From the NCBI GenBank assembly GCA_963973795.1, contig CAXBAF010000013.1:47593-111592 (forward strand): a DNA stretch of 64,000 bases, in the 5' to 3' direction. The stretch is from UBA1926 sp002337215. GTDB lineage: Bacteria > Planctomycetota > Phycisphaerae > Phycisphaerales > UBA1924. Within the stretch, counting starts at the first letter, position 1; each line of letters begins with the position of its first letter. The notes beneath the pieces were generated by a model. The model made no database searches. It saw only the letters and a program-made list of their open reading frames with translations, and was not told the origin of the DNA. This document shows, one piece after another, positions 9,840 through 17,632 of this stretch. A program made the position numbers and the translations under genes.

Positions 9840-11411
9840 TCAATTCACCAGCCGCAGCGGCCTCTCACGCGCGATCCGGCGGAAGACCTCGATGAGCTCC
9901 TCCTCGTAGGCCGCGACCGAGTCGCCCCCGGGGATATGGAAGTGCTCGCCGCCGGACACGTCGGCGATGTCCTGCATGAGGTTGTAGTCCACGTTGGCAC
10001 CCAGGCTGATCGCCATGATCGCGTACCCCGAATCCGCGGCGTACTGAGCCTGCTCGAGCGCGTACTGCTTGGCGTACGAACTGCTCCCGGGGAGGTTGGC
10101 GATGCCGTCGGTCAGCAGCACAATTGTCTTGAGCGTGCCGTCGCGGCCATTCGTGCTGAGCTCTTCCCGGCCGACCGCGAGCCCGGCGCCGATGTTGGTC
10201 GAGCCGTGGTAATGGCCGGCCTGACGGTGCCGCGTGATCGTCCGGATGGTCTCGATGTCGTCGGTCAGACCGTGCTCGAGCTTGCCGTTTCCGTTCGACG
10301 AGGTGTAGACCGCGAGCCCCACCTGGTCCTCGGTTGCGACATCATCGATGAAGTCGAGAAAGATATCCACCGAGTCCTTCACGGCCGTGATGGGCTGAGC
10401 GCTCGCCATCCAGAGGTCGGGGGTCTGCGTGGCTGAACGCCGCTTCTCGAGCAGATAGTTCATGAAGGTCAGGCCGCCGTACTCCTTTTTGTAGCCGTTG
10501 TTGCGCAGGTTACTGCTGCCCTGCACGTAGTTGATGTAATCGCTCCATGACCCGGAGGGGTAGGGATACGGGACATTCTGCAACCCGAGGTAATACTTGA
10601 CGTAGTAGTCGTTGTCGGTGCTGATGTAACGGGTGTCGAACTCCATGTTCCCGTAGGTGTGCCCGCCCAGTTCCTGCCAGATCTCGTACAAGTTCGCCTC
10701 GACCGCGTCGCGTCCCAGGTAAGGAATGTGACGCACCTGGCTGTCGTAGTTCATCGACCCGGAGAGGTCGAGCACAAGCACGATATCCCGGGGGCGGTAT
10801 ACCGCGATCGAGGACGCGCGCACATCCACCTCGCCCTGCCCGAAGACCTGAGCGAACGCGAGCGTCAGCGGGTTGCCCCCGGCCTCGGTCAGGCCGGCGG
10901 TCACGCGGACGGCGTCGGCGAACGCTTCGTCCTCGCCGGTGAGCGGCGTGAACGTGCGGGTCTCGGTGTTCCAGTCGCCCAGTTCGACGTTGCTCTCGCT
11001 GAGCTCGACGCTCTGTCCCTCGGCGAAGTTCTTGGCCGCGTACTCGACCGCCCGCTGGCGGGCAAGATCGGGATCAACCGTCAGCGCGCTCGCGCCGGCC
11101 AGGGCGCCCGAGTCGGCTGCGATCTGGAGGTCGGCGTGGGATGTATAGAGCAGCGCGCCGTCAACAACCAGAGCCGCGACCCCGAGCAGCAGGCCCATCG
11201 AGGCGAGGCCCCAGATGGTCGCGATACCCCGGCGGGCGGGCCCGTGCACCCGGCGCCGCGCGGCGCCGCGTGGTTGGGTGGGCGACACCGTTGCGGCGCG
11301 GAGCCGCGCGATCGATCGCTTGGCCCGTGTCAGCCGGGTCGGCGAGGTGCCGGTCCGGATCGTCGCCGGGGCGTTCGGCGTAGAAAGAATGGTGGTGTTG
11401 TGCGTATGCAT
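9840..11411 (-). CDS. TadG-like pilus protein with von Willebrand A domain
   Basis: A 523-residue Tad-locus protein anchored by one N-terminal helix (GIATIWGLASMGLLLGVAAL) typical of TadE/TadG pseudopilin-like proteins, followed by a putative Flp-pilus module (DLQIAADSGALAGASAL). A vWA domain begins at DIVLVLDLSGSMNYDSQ, with the MIDAS motif DLSGS. The later TDGIANLP strand carries the third metal contact. It probably helps assemble or anchor the Flp pilus on the cell surface. AAGGAG lies 8 nt before the ATG at 11411, which rejects an Arg-rich upstream extension of 94 residues. It is last in a TadV-TadE-TadG order. Confidence 0.85.
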   Translation of the reverse strand: MHTHNTTILSTPNAPATIRTGTSPTRLTRAKRSIARLRAATVSPTQPRGAARRRVHGPARRGIATIWGLASMGLLLGVAALVVDGALLYTSHADLQIAADSGALAGASALTVDPDLARQRAVEYAAKNFAEGQSVELSESNVELGDWNTETRTFTPLTGEDEAFADAVRVTAGLTEAGGNPLTLAFAQVFGQGEVDVRASSIAVYRPRDIVLVLDLSGSMNYDSQVRHIPYLGRDAVEANLYEIWQELGGHTYGNMEFDTRYISTDNDYYVKYYLGLQNVPYPYPSGSWSDYINYVQGSSNLRNNGYKKEYGGLTFMNYLLEKRRSATQTPDLWMASAQPITAVKDSVDIFLDFIDDVATEDQVGLAVYTSSNGNGKLEHGLTDDIETIRTITRHRQAGHYHGSTNIGAGLAVGREELSTNGRDGTLKTIVLLTDGIANLPGSSSYAKQYALEQAQYAADSGYAIMAISLGANVDYNLMQDIADVSGGEHFHIPGGDSVAAYEEELIEVFRRIARERPLRLVN

Positions 11412-11439
11412 GTCGGCTCTCCTTCCGGCGTGAGCCTGC

Positions 11440-11892
11440 TTATTGCTCGCTGCGCATCGTGACGCGGACGTCGATCGTGTCTTCGCCGAACATGCCGAAC
11501 ATGTCCCCCAGCGACGCCTGCTTGAGCGGCAGGCTGATCTCGACCTCGACATCACGCATGAAGTCATCGGGCGAGGGCTGGGACGCGACGATGTCGAACT
11601 CCAGGTCGTCGCTGCTGGGCAGCAGCGTCTCGGCGACGGTGACCGCCTGGCCGACCGTGCCGCCCTGAACGGCGAGCGTCCGCGCGGCTTCACGAGCGGC
11701 GTGCAGCATCGTGTGACGCATGTGGAGGATCGAGCCGAACTCGATGGCCCCGAAGATGAGCGACATCATGATGGGGAGCATGAAGGCGGATTCGACGATC
11801 GAGACGCCGCGCCGCGAGCGTTTGCAAGACCGGAGACTCTTCACAGAGCTCCTCGGAGATTGAAAGATAGATCGGGATTTCATGCGTGCCAT
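11440..11892 (-). CDS. tadE: TadE-like pseudopilin
   Basis: A 150-residue minor pseudopilin. The motif RRGVSIVESAFMLPIMMSLI carries the glutamate after the processing site, then one hydrophobic helix (to about FGAIEFGSIL) and REAAR, all hallmarks of TadE. The prepilin peptidase encoded immediately upstream probably cleaves it. GGAGGAGGT precedes the ATG at 11892, deciding the start. Its first 13 bases overlap the prepilin peptidase gene, implying coupled translation. The TadG-like gene follows 28 bp later. Confidence 0.87.
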   Translation of the reverse strand: MARMKSRSIFQSPRSSVKSLRSCKRSRRGVSIVESAFMLPIMMSLIFGAIEFGSILHMRHTMLHAAREAARTLAVQGGTVGQAVTVAETLLPSSDDLEFDIVASQPSPDDFMRDVEVEISLPLKQASLGDMFGMFGEDTIDVRVTMRSEQ

Positions 11893-12458
11893 TGGAGACC
11901 TCCTCCGAATGCGGCCAGCGATCCGATGCAGATCGCGAGCCCGTAGGGAATGCGAGCCGATCCCCCTGCGGGAGGCAGAAACGCGAGACACTCACCGGCG
12001 GTGAGTCGTCCGTGAGCGAAGCCGACCATGCCGAGCGTCATCGTGCGGAGCTTGGCGAACAGAGCGGACGCCGAGCCGTCGCACAGACTCCAGGCGACGC
12101 CGATGACGCCGCCCAGCAGAGCGATCACGACGAGGGCGTAGACACCCTGCGAGAGCCCGAGCCAGGCGCCGATCGCCGCCATCATCTTGGCATCGCCCGC
12201 GCCGCCCCCGGCGCCGACGAAGAGAATCACATAGGGAATCGCGAGCACGATCGAGGCGGCAAACGCCCCGGCGAACCCGGAGACGCCGCCGGTCGTCGCG
12301 GCGAACGCGAGCCCGGTCATCCACAGCGGGAGCGTGAGCGCGTTGGGGAGCCTGCGGGCCTTGAGGTCCGTCACGCAGCCAACCACGCACGCACCCAGCA
12401 CGACCACCCACGCCACGAGGGCGGTCGTCGGGTCGGGGATGGGCAGCGCGTCGAACAT
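11880..12458 (-). CDS. tadV: Prepilin peptidase, A24 family (TadV/CpaA)
   Basis: A 192-residue integral membrane aspartic protease that processes Flp prepilins. The two catalytic aspartates are in GCVTDLKARRLPN (near residue 29) and GGGAGDAKMMAAIG (the GxGD motif). About six hydrophobic segments are visible, and the lack of an N-terminal methyltransferase domain fits TadV/CpaA. AGGAG lies 7 nt before the ATG at 12458; an upstream ATG at 12482 in the same frame lacks such a site. It is followed by TadE with a short overlap. Confidence 0.9.
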   Translation of the reverse strand: MFDALPIPDPTTALVAWVVVLGACVVGCVTDLKARRLPNALTLPLWMTGLAFAATTGGVSGFAGAFAASIVLAIPYVILFVGAGGGAGDAKMMAAIGAWLGLSQGVYALVVIALLGGVIGVAWSLCDGSASALFAKLRTMTLGMVGFAHGRLTAGECLAFLPPAGGSARIPYGLAICIGSLAAFGGGLQWHA

Positions 12459-12503
12459 TGTGGCTCCTGATGCGTCAAACAATCACGAAACGTGCTTGGA
12501 AAA

Positions 12504-12532
12504 GCACCCGCGGCCTGAAGGGCCGCGGGTGC
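12504..12532 (-). terminator. Terminator after the Flp pilin gene
   Basis: A perfect 12-bp GC-rich stem (12504-12515 with 12521-12532) and 5-nt loop, followed on the minus strand by TTTTCC. It lies between the pilin gene and the prepilin peptidase gene. It should set the high pilin message apart from the weaker downstream genes. A second hairpin (CGCGGCT/AGCCGCG, 12561-12578) lies just upstream of it. Confidence 0.8.
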
Positions 12533-12612
12533 CAGCAAGGCGTCGGGGGCGGGACGGGCCCGCGGCTCGTAAGCCGCGAGCTTCCGGCCCGCCACCCGGC
12601 GCGGATTGGGCG

Positions 12613-12795
12613 TCAGCTGATGCCGTCGACGGTGCCCTGGACGGCGCCGAATCGACCCGTGATCGCACCCGAGAGAGCACCGAGTGCCGCAACGAGGCCC
12701 GCCACAATGAGGGCGGTCATGACGGCGTACTCGATGGTCTCGAGGCCGTCATCCTCGGTGATGAAGCGCTTGGCAAAGATGTTGAGCTTGTTCAT
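12613..12795 (-). CDS. flp: Flp-type IVb pilin
   Basis: Major pilin of the Tad apparatus, 60 residues. A short positively charged leader (MNKLNIFAKRFITEDDG) precedes the class IVb cleavage site. The mature N-terminus LETIEYAVMTALIVAGLVAA carries the conserved Glu-Tyr pair and the hydrophobic assembly helix. AGGAGG lies 6 nt before the ATG, a strong ribosome site. The gene has its own terminator and a structured leader, fitting high separate expression. Confidence 0.92.
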   Translation of the reverse strand: MNKLNIFAKRFITEDDGLETIEYAVMTALIVAGLVAALGALSGAITGRFGAVQGTVDGIS

Positions 12796-12840
12796 GGCGA
12801 TCCTCCTGGTTGGTTGAACCCGTCTCCGGGCGTCGCGTGT

Positions 12841-12878
12841 CCGGGCATCGCGTCGCCCGGGGCGTGTTCAAGCACGCC
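12841..12878 (-). promoter_or_regulatory. Tandem stem-loops in the flp leader
   Basis: Two adjacent hairpins, CCGGGC/GCCCGG (12841-12860, 8-nt loop) and GGCGTG/CACGCC (12861-12878, 6-nt loop), lie about 45 nt upstream of the pilin ATG. If transcribed, they would form the 5' end of the pilin message and could protect it from decay. The promoter itself could not be identified. Confidence 0.4.
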
Positions 12879-13018
12879 ACCACAGATGTGCAAACCAAAA
12901 TCGGGGAGTGCAAGGCGCCGGTGAAAAATCTCGCCGCACACGGTTCCGGTTGTGCGGGCATCCCCGGCGTCTCGCGATCCGGAGCGGTTTGCCGACAGGC
13001 ATTTGGGCGCATGAAAAA

Positions 13019-13036
13019 GGACGCCCCGCGGCGTCC
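13019..13036 (-). terminator. Terminator of the small membrane-protein gene
   Basis: Stem GGACGCC/GGCGTCC with a 4-nt loop, followed on the minus strand by TTTTT. It lies 30 bp beyond the stop of the gene at 13067-13462, so that gene is probably a separate transcript from flp. Confidence 0.75.
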
Positions 13037-13066
13037 TCTCCTGTGTCTCGTGCTGCGTGGCCTGTA

Positions 13067-13462
13067 TCACGCCGCGCGGCGGACGGGCTTGCTCGTCGCC
13101 CGTGTCACCGGTTTGGGGCGACGGATCTCGAACGCCGGCTCATGTTGATCGGACGCGGACTCAGGCTTGGTCGGTCCGGTGTGAGCCGGGGCCGTCCGGG
13201 CGGCGTGGATCCGTGCGCTGAAGCTGCAGATCAGAAGGTGAGGCGTCATGAGGCATATCGCGCCGGCAGTCAGCTCGGGGATCGTCCACGACCCGATCGA
13301 TGCGCACACGGTTAGCCCAAAGAACCAGGCGGTCATCACCACTGGGTTGAACAGTCTCCGAGAAAATGCGTCCAGCGCCGAGGCAATCAGCGCTGTCGCA
13401 AAGAGGAAGCTCCACGGCATAAGTTCGCCGCTCGCGGTCGCGTTGGTAAGAAAATCGAGCAT
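13067..13462 (-). CDS. Small membrane protein upstream of flp
   Basis: Unrecognised 131-residue protein. Three hydrophobic stretches (about residues 13-28, 38-55 and 58-75) are followed by a basic, Pro-rich soluble tail. AAAGGA precedes the ATG at 13462 by 6 nt, so the longer upstream frame is discarded. Location inside the Tad locus and a transmembrane N-terminal half suggest a pilus-related role. It could be a reduced prepilin-peptidase relative, but no GxGD aspartate motif is present. Confidence 0.6.
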   Translation of the reverse strand: MLDFLTNATASGELMPWSFLFATALIASALDAFSRRLFNPVVMTAWFFGLTVCASIGSWTIPELTAGAICLMTPHLLICSFSARIHAARTAPAHTGPTKPESASDQHEPAFEIRRPKPVTRATSKPVRRAA

Positions 13463-13474
13463 CGCTGTCCTTTC

Positions 13475-13853
13475 GAGAGGACACAGGATTCCCCGGTGCC
13501 GGGGGTGGACGTGTCGTCTCAACGTCGAATTCAACGCGAGGGATTGCCAGTCAGAGTCTGTGGATCGGGCCGCAAGTTGTGTGCGAGGAACCGCACAGAC
13601 CGATCTGCGGGCGTGATCGGGCCAGATCGGGTCTTGGGCGGGCGCCGGATGTCAGCCCGGCGTGCGGCGATCCGGTAATGGACGTTCTCGGTCCAGCGCT
13701 GGCGCGGGTTGTGCGTTCGGATCGGGTTGGTTGGGCCGCGCGGCCGGCCGGCAAGGGGGGGCTTTGGGTTGACGCAAGTTCTTGTGAAGGCGGGCCGATG
13801 CGCTCAAGGTGGGGCGTCGTGTGCGCGCCCGCCGATCGTGAGGAGGGTCGCCT
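13475..13853 (+). other. Intergenic region between divergent Tad blocks
   Basis: About 380 bp between the minus-strand membrane-protein gene and cpaB. It must contain divergent promoters. A TTGACG hexamer is at 13769-13774 but no good -10 box follows at 16-18 bp. Short frames here show no family and have a shadow-like composition. A G7 run sits at about 13755-13761. Confidence 0.5.
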
Positions 13854-14789
13854 GTGAGTGGAAAACTCCCGATTCTGATGGTGCTCGGGCTTGGGCTCGT
13901 GGCGTCGATGTGCGCCGCCGTGCTGATGGCGGCGATGCGAGCGGGGGGGGGCAACACCGCGGCGGTGCCGACAACGGTCGAGATCTGGGTCGCGAAGTCG
14001 AACGTGCCCGCGATGACCCGGATCGTCGAGGATCTGCTCGAGGTCCGGGAAGTCAGCGTCGGCGACAAGCCTGAGGGTGCGTTCACCGATCCCGTACAGA
14101 TTCTTGGGCGGGTGATCAAGAACGAACTCGTTGCGGGTCAGCCGATCGTGACCGGGGTGCTGCTCTCCGATGAGGGCGGCGCGCAACTCGCGACGTCGCT
14201 TCCTTCCGGGATGCGGGCGGTGAGTGTGGAGATCATCGGGTCGTCGGCGATGCGGGGCCTCCTGTTCCCCGGCTGCCGGGTGGACGTGATCGTCGCGTAC
14301 AAGCGGATCCCGGGACGGGGTAGCGAAGGCGGCCCGGTCTCGCAGACGTTGCTTCAGAATGTCAGCGTGCTCGCGGTTGAGGACAAGACGGTCTTCACCG
14401 CGGAGCCGGACGAGGACGAGGACGAGAAGAAGACGACGCTTGCGAGCCGGCGGACGAGTCGGGGGCTGATGGTGACCCTGATGGTCGATCCGCAGCAGGC
14501 CCGCGAGCTGCAGTCCGCCCGCGATCTCGGCGAGCTCAGCCTCTCGCTGCGGAACCCGCTCGATGACTCGCTCACCGCGGACCCGACGACTGCGGTGGAG
14601 ACGACCGACATCGTCTCGCAGCCCGAGACCGAGCGCAAGGAACCCGAGGGGCCCTGGCGTGTCGTCGTCGTGCGCGGGGGGGAGACCGAGATCCTGACGT
14701 TTGACGTGACGGGGTTCGTCGTCGAGAACAGTGGTGAACCCGCGCGGTTCGCGGATGTTCCGACGGAGTCGACCGAAGAGATCGAGTGA
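13854..14789 (+). CDS. cpaB: Flp pilus assembly protein CpaB/RcpC
   Basis: A 311-residue periplasmic, membrane-anchored component of the Tad secretin complex. An N-terminal helix (ILMVLGLGLVASMCAAVLMA) is followed by a SAF domain (VEIWVAKSNVPAMTRIVEDL to PIVTGVLLSD). Then comes the RcpC/CpaB region with GMRAVSVEI and GCRVDVIV. A C-terminal part ends with a WRVVVVRGGETEIL strand. A very acidic patch (EPDEDEDEKK) interrupts the middle. Starts at GTG 13854 with AGGAGG 7 nt upstream. First gene of the plus-strand Tad operon. Confidence 0.9.
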   Translation: MSGKLPILMVLGLGLVASMCAAVLMAAMRAGGGNTAAVPTTVEIWVAKSNVPAMTRIVEDLLEVREVSVGDKPEGAFTDPVQILGRVIKNELVAGQPIVTGVLLSDEGGAQLATSLPSGMRAVSVEIIGSSAMRGLLFPGCRVDVIVAYKRIPGRGSEGGPVSQTLLQNVSVLAVEDKTVFTAEPDEDEDEKKTTLASRRTSRGLMVTLMVDPQQARELQSARDLGELSLSLRNPLDDSLTADPTTAVETTDIVSQPETERKEPEGPWRVVVVRGGETEILTFDVTGFVVENSGEPARFADVPTESTEEIE

Positions 14790-14868
14790 TTCGAGGATCG
14801 AAGGGTCGGCCGTCCGGGGGGGTGGCCGAGTTCGTAGCAATGGCGGAGCACTGGGGCCGAGGAGTCTG

Positions 14869-16401
14869 ATGATGCGAAAGTCCGCGAAACAACCCGTGAT
14901 CCGATACTCCGGTCTTCTTGCCGTGTGCGCTGGCCTGTGCATGACGCCGGGCGTGTCGATCGGTTCATCCGCCGCGTCGGCCGGTGGTCCGAACGCCGTG
15001 CAGCTCGACGAGGAGGGGATCACGCAGGTCGCGATCCCGTCGGGTCGATCGACGGTGATCGAGCCGGGCTGGATGATCTCAGAGGTCGCGGTCTCGGACG
15101 AGACGATCGCAGACGTGAAGGTGCTCAAGCCCGACCGAGTGATGGTCATCGGCAAGTCTGTTGGCGCGACGGACGTGACGCTCTGGGACGCGGACGGCAA
15201 CCGATGGGAGGCCCGGGTCACGGTGCACGTGGACCTCGAGCAACTCCGGCTGACGCTGGAGAAGGTCCTGCCGGACTCGAGCATCGAACTCGAGCAGAGC
15301 GAGGGCGTGATGATCGTGTCCGGCGTACTGAGCCGGGCAGAGCACGCCGAGGATCTTCACAGCTTCCTCGAAGCGGCGGAGATCAAGTATGTCGATATGA
15401 CCCGTGTCGCCGGGCTGCAGCAGGTGATGATCAAGGTCCGGGTCGCTGAAGCGAACCGGCTCGCGATCCGCTCGCTCGGCTCGAACGCGGTTCACTCTGG
15501 GGACTCGTTCTTCGGGGGTTCGACAGTCGGGGGCAACCCGAACTCGATCGATATCGGCATCCCGGGAGGCCAGGCCGCGGGCGACAACCTCGACTTCAAT
15601 GTGCTTCAGTCCGCGAGCGTGGGCGACGCGGTGACGCTGTTCGCCGGCTTCCCGGGTCTCGATTTCGAGCTCTTCGTCGAGGCGCTCGAGGACAACCAGT
15701 ATCTGCGGACGCTCGCCGAGCCCACGCTTGTGGCGATGAGCGGCGAGAAGGCCTCGTTCCTCGCGGGCGGCGAGTTCCCGATCCCGATCGCCAGCGCGGG
15801 GATCGGCGGCGCGACGCAGATCACGATCGAATGGAAAGAGTTCGGCGTGCGGCTCAACTTCGAGCCCACGGTTCTGGGCGACGGGACGATCCGCATGCAG
15901 GTCGCGCCCGAGGTGAGCGACCTGAGCGATGTTGGGGCGGTGGAGGTCGAGGGCTTCCGGATCCCCTCGCTGCTCACCCGCCGCGCCGCGACCACGCTGA
16001 GCATGCGGACCGGGCAGACCTTCGCGATGGCGGGGCTTCTCGATCAGAATATCGCGGCTCGCTCGCAGAAGGTGCCGGGATTGGGGAGCATCCCGATCCT
16101 CGGGCGGCTCTTCAGCAGCGTGCGGTACGAACGCGGCGAGACGGAGCTGGTGGTCCTGGCGACCGTTGAGCTCGTCGAGCCCATGGAAACGCAGGTGGAC
16201 CTGCCGGTTCCCGGCGACACGCACAACGAGCCGGACGCGTGGGAGCTATACGCCGAGGGCCGGATCCACGGGAAGGTGAGCGACCCGAAGCCGCCCGCGG
16301 TGTGGGCGTCGGACATGGGGCTCGATCGGCTTGTGGGACCAGGCGCGTGGGCGACGCACGACATGCGGCGTGAGCCTGTTCGCGAGGACAAGGGCGAGTG
16401 A
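14869..16401 (+). CDS. cpaC: Tad secretin CpaC/RcpA
   Basis: Outer-membrane secretin of the Tad pilus, about 510 residues. A signal sequence is followed by the pilus-assembly N-domain (STVIEPGWMISEVAVSDETI, then KVLKPDRVMVIGKSVGATDV). A BON-like region (ESFL-type SSIELEQSEGVMIVSGVLS) and the secretin domain come next, with VPGLGSIPILGRLFSS near the C-terminus as the family signature. GAGGAG is 5 nt before the first ATG (14869) and 8 nt before a second (14872), so either may serve. A C-terminal extension of about 75 residues beyond the secretin core is unassigned. Confidence 0.92.
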   Translation: MMRKSAKQPVIRYSGLLAVCAGLCMTPGVSIGSSAASAGGPNAVQLDEEGITQVAIPSGRSTVIEPGWMISEVAVSDETIADVKVLKPDRVMVIGKSVGATDVTLWDADGNRWEARVTVHVDLEQLRLTLEKVLPDSSIELEQSEGVMIVSGVLSRAEHAEDLHSFLEAAEIKYVDMTRVAGLQQVMIKVRVAEANRLAIRSLGSNAVHSGDSFFGGSTVGGNPNSIDIGIPGGQAAGDNLDFNVLQSASVGDAVTLFAGFPGLDFELFVEALEDNQYLRTLAEPTLVAMSGEKASFLAGGEFPIPIASAGIGGATQITIEWKEFGVRLNFEPTVLGDGTIRMQVAPEVSDLSDVGAVEVEGFRIPSLLTRRAATTLSMRTGQTFAMAGLLDQNIAARSQKVPGLGSIPILGRLFSSVRYERGETELVVLATVELVEPMETQVDLPVPGDTHNEPDAWELYAEGRIHGKVSDPKPPAVWASDMGLDRLVGPGAWATHDMRREPVREDKGE

Positions 16402-16420
16402 TCGCAACGCGGGGGATCGC

Positions 16421-17629
16421 ATGAACGGATCTGTTCGGACCATTCTGTTGAGCAGCGACACCGACGTGGAGACGTCGCTCGTCGAGGCGTTCGGCAGCGA
16501 CGCGTTGCTGACGCCGACCGCGACCGTGGGCTCGCTCGATGAGCTTGAGGCGATGCTCGCGGTGCGTCCGTTCGGGCTTGTGGTCGTGGACGTGCAGCCC
16601 GATCCCGACGCGATGATCGCGACGCTGCGGGCGCTGATCCCGACCAAGCCGAACTGCCGGTTCGTCGTGATCGCCGAGGCCTTTGATAAAGCCATCCTGC
16701 TTGAATCGATGCAGGCGGGCGCGAGGCACTATCTGCCCAAGGACTGGATCGGGCCCGACGTGGTCCCGATCTGCCGAGAACTGGCCGAGCAGATCTCGGG
16801 GGATTCGTCCGAATCGGACTCGGGAGGCCGGGTGATCACCGTGCTCTCGTCGAGCGGCGGGTGCGGCGCGACGACGTTCGCGGTGAACCTGGCGGCGGAG
16901 CTCGGCATCATCTCCGAAGCCCGCTCGCTGCTTGTCGACTTCGACCTTCGGTTCGGCGGCGTGGCGACGCACCTGGGTGTTTCCGGGGAGTATGGGCTCG
17001 CGGATCTGCTCAGCCGGGATGGCCCGCTCGACGCGGACCTCGTGCGCTCGACGGCGATCTCGAAAAGCGACTGGCTGAGCGTGCTGTTGAGCCCTGCGAG
17101 CATCAACTTTGCGGATCCTTCACCACTGTACTTCGATGAACTGCAGGCGACGCTCGGCGTGTTCCGGACCGGGTTCCCGTTCACCGTGCTCGACGCACCG
17201 GGGCTGCCTTTTGAGGCGGCCGGCGCGCTGGCGGGGTTCAGCGACGAGATCGCCATCGTGCTCAACCTGAGCGTCAAGGACCTGCGGCACACGCGGTTCC
17301 TCCTCGAAGGGCTGGCGAAGGCCGGTATCGACGCTCCGCTGCACCTGTTCGCGAACCGGTGCAAGGGGGCGGGGAAGCCGATCTCGCTGAAGGACGCCCA
17401 GGAAACGCTGGAATTCGCGGGTGAGCTGCGTCCGTTGCCCGAAGACATCGTTGCGGCGACGGATTCACTTCACTCGGGAGAACCGTTGGCAAAGTCCGCG
17501 GCAAAATCGAAACTCCGGAAGGCGATTCGCTCGTACGCCGAGGAGTTCATCCACAACGATCAGGACGACACCGAGGCGGCGCCCGCGAAGAAACGCGGAC
17601 TGTTCGGCGGTCGAGAGAAGGCGGCGTAA
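16421..17629 (+). CDS. cpaE: CpaE/TadZ-like pilus localisation ATPase
   Basis: A 402-residue protein with a degenerate receiver-like N-terminal domain (about residues 5-115) and a ParA/MinD-type ATPase domain. The Walker A region reads SSSGGCGATTFAVNLA, lacking the usual lysine, as is common in CpaE/TadZ. VDFDLRFGGVATHLG follows as Walker A-prime/B. These proteins direct the Tad machine to its site in the cell. The ATG at 16421 has GGGGGA upstream. The C-terminus is Lys-rich and ends 3 bp before cpaF. Confidence 0.9.
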   Translation: MNGSVRTILLSSDTDVETSLVEAFGSDALLTPTATVGSLDELEAMLAVRPFGLVVVDVQPDPDAMIATLRALIPTKPNCRFVVIAEAFDKAILLESMQAGARHYLPKDWIGPDVVPICRELAEQISGDSSESDSGGRVITVLSSSGGCGATTFAVNLAAELGIISEARSLLVDFDLRFGGVATHLGVSGEYGLADLLSRDGPLDADLVRSTAISKSDWLSVLLSPASINFADPSPLYFDELQATLGVFRTGFPFTVLDAPGLPFEAAGALAGFSDEIAIVLNLSVKDLRHTRFLLEGLAKAGIDAPLHLFANRCKGAGKPISLKDAQETLEFAGELRPLPEDIVAATDSLHSGEPLAKSAAKSKLRKAIRSYAEEFIHNDQDDTEAAPAKKRGLFGGREKAA

Positions 17630-17632
17630 GGC

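Noticed and set aside
12841..12920. Sigma-54 promoter before flp
   Set aside because: GG and GC elements could not be placed with the required 10-bp spacing.
13579..13857. 92-codon plus-strand frame overlapping the cpaB start
   Set aside because: No family, no ribosome site, odd composition; overlap with the GTG start appears accidental.
13551..15284. 577-codon minus-strand frame over cpaB and the cpaC start
   Set aside because: Antisense shadow; rich in Arg, Pro and His, with no family motif, while the plus strand encodes CpaB and CpaC.
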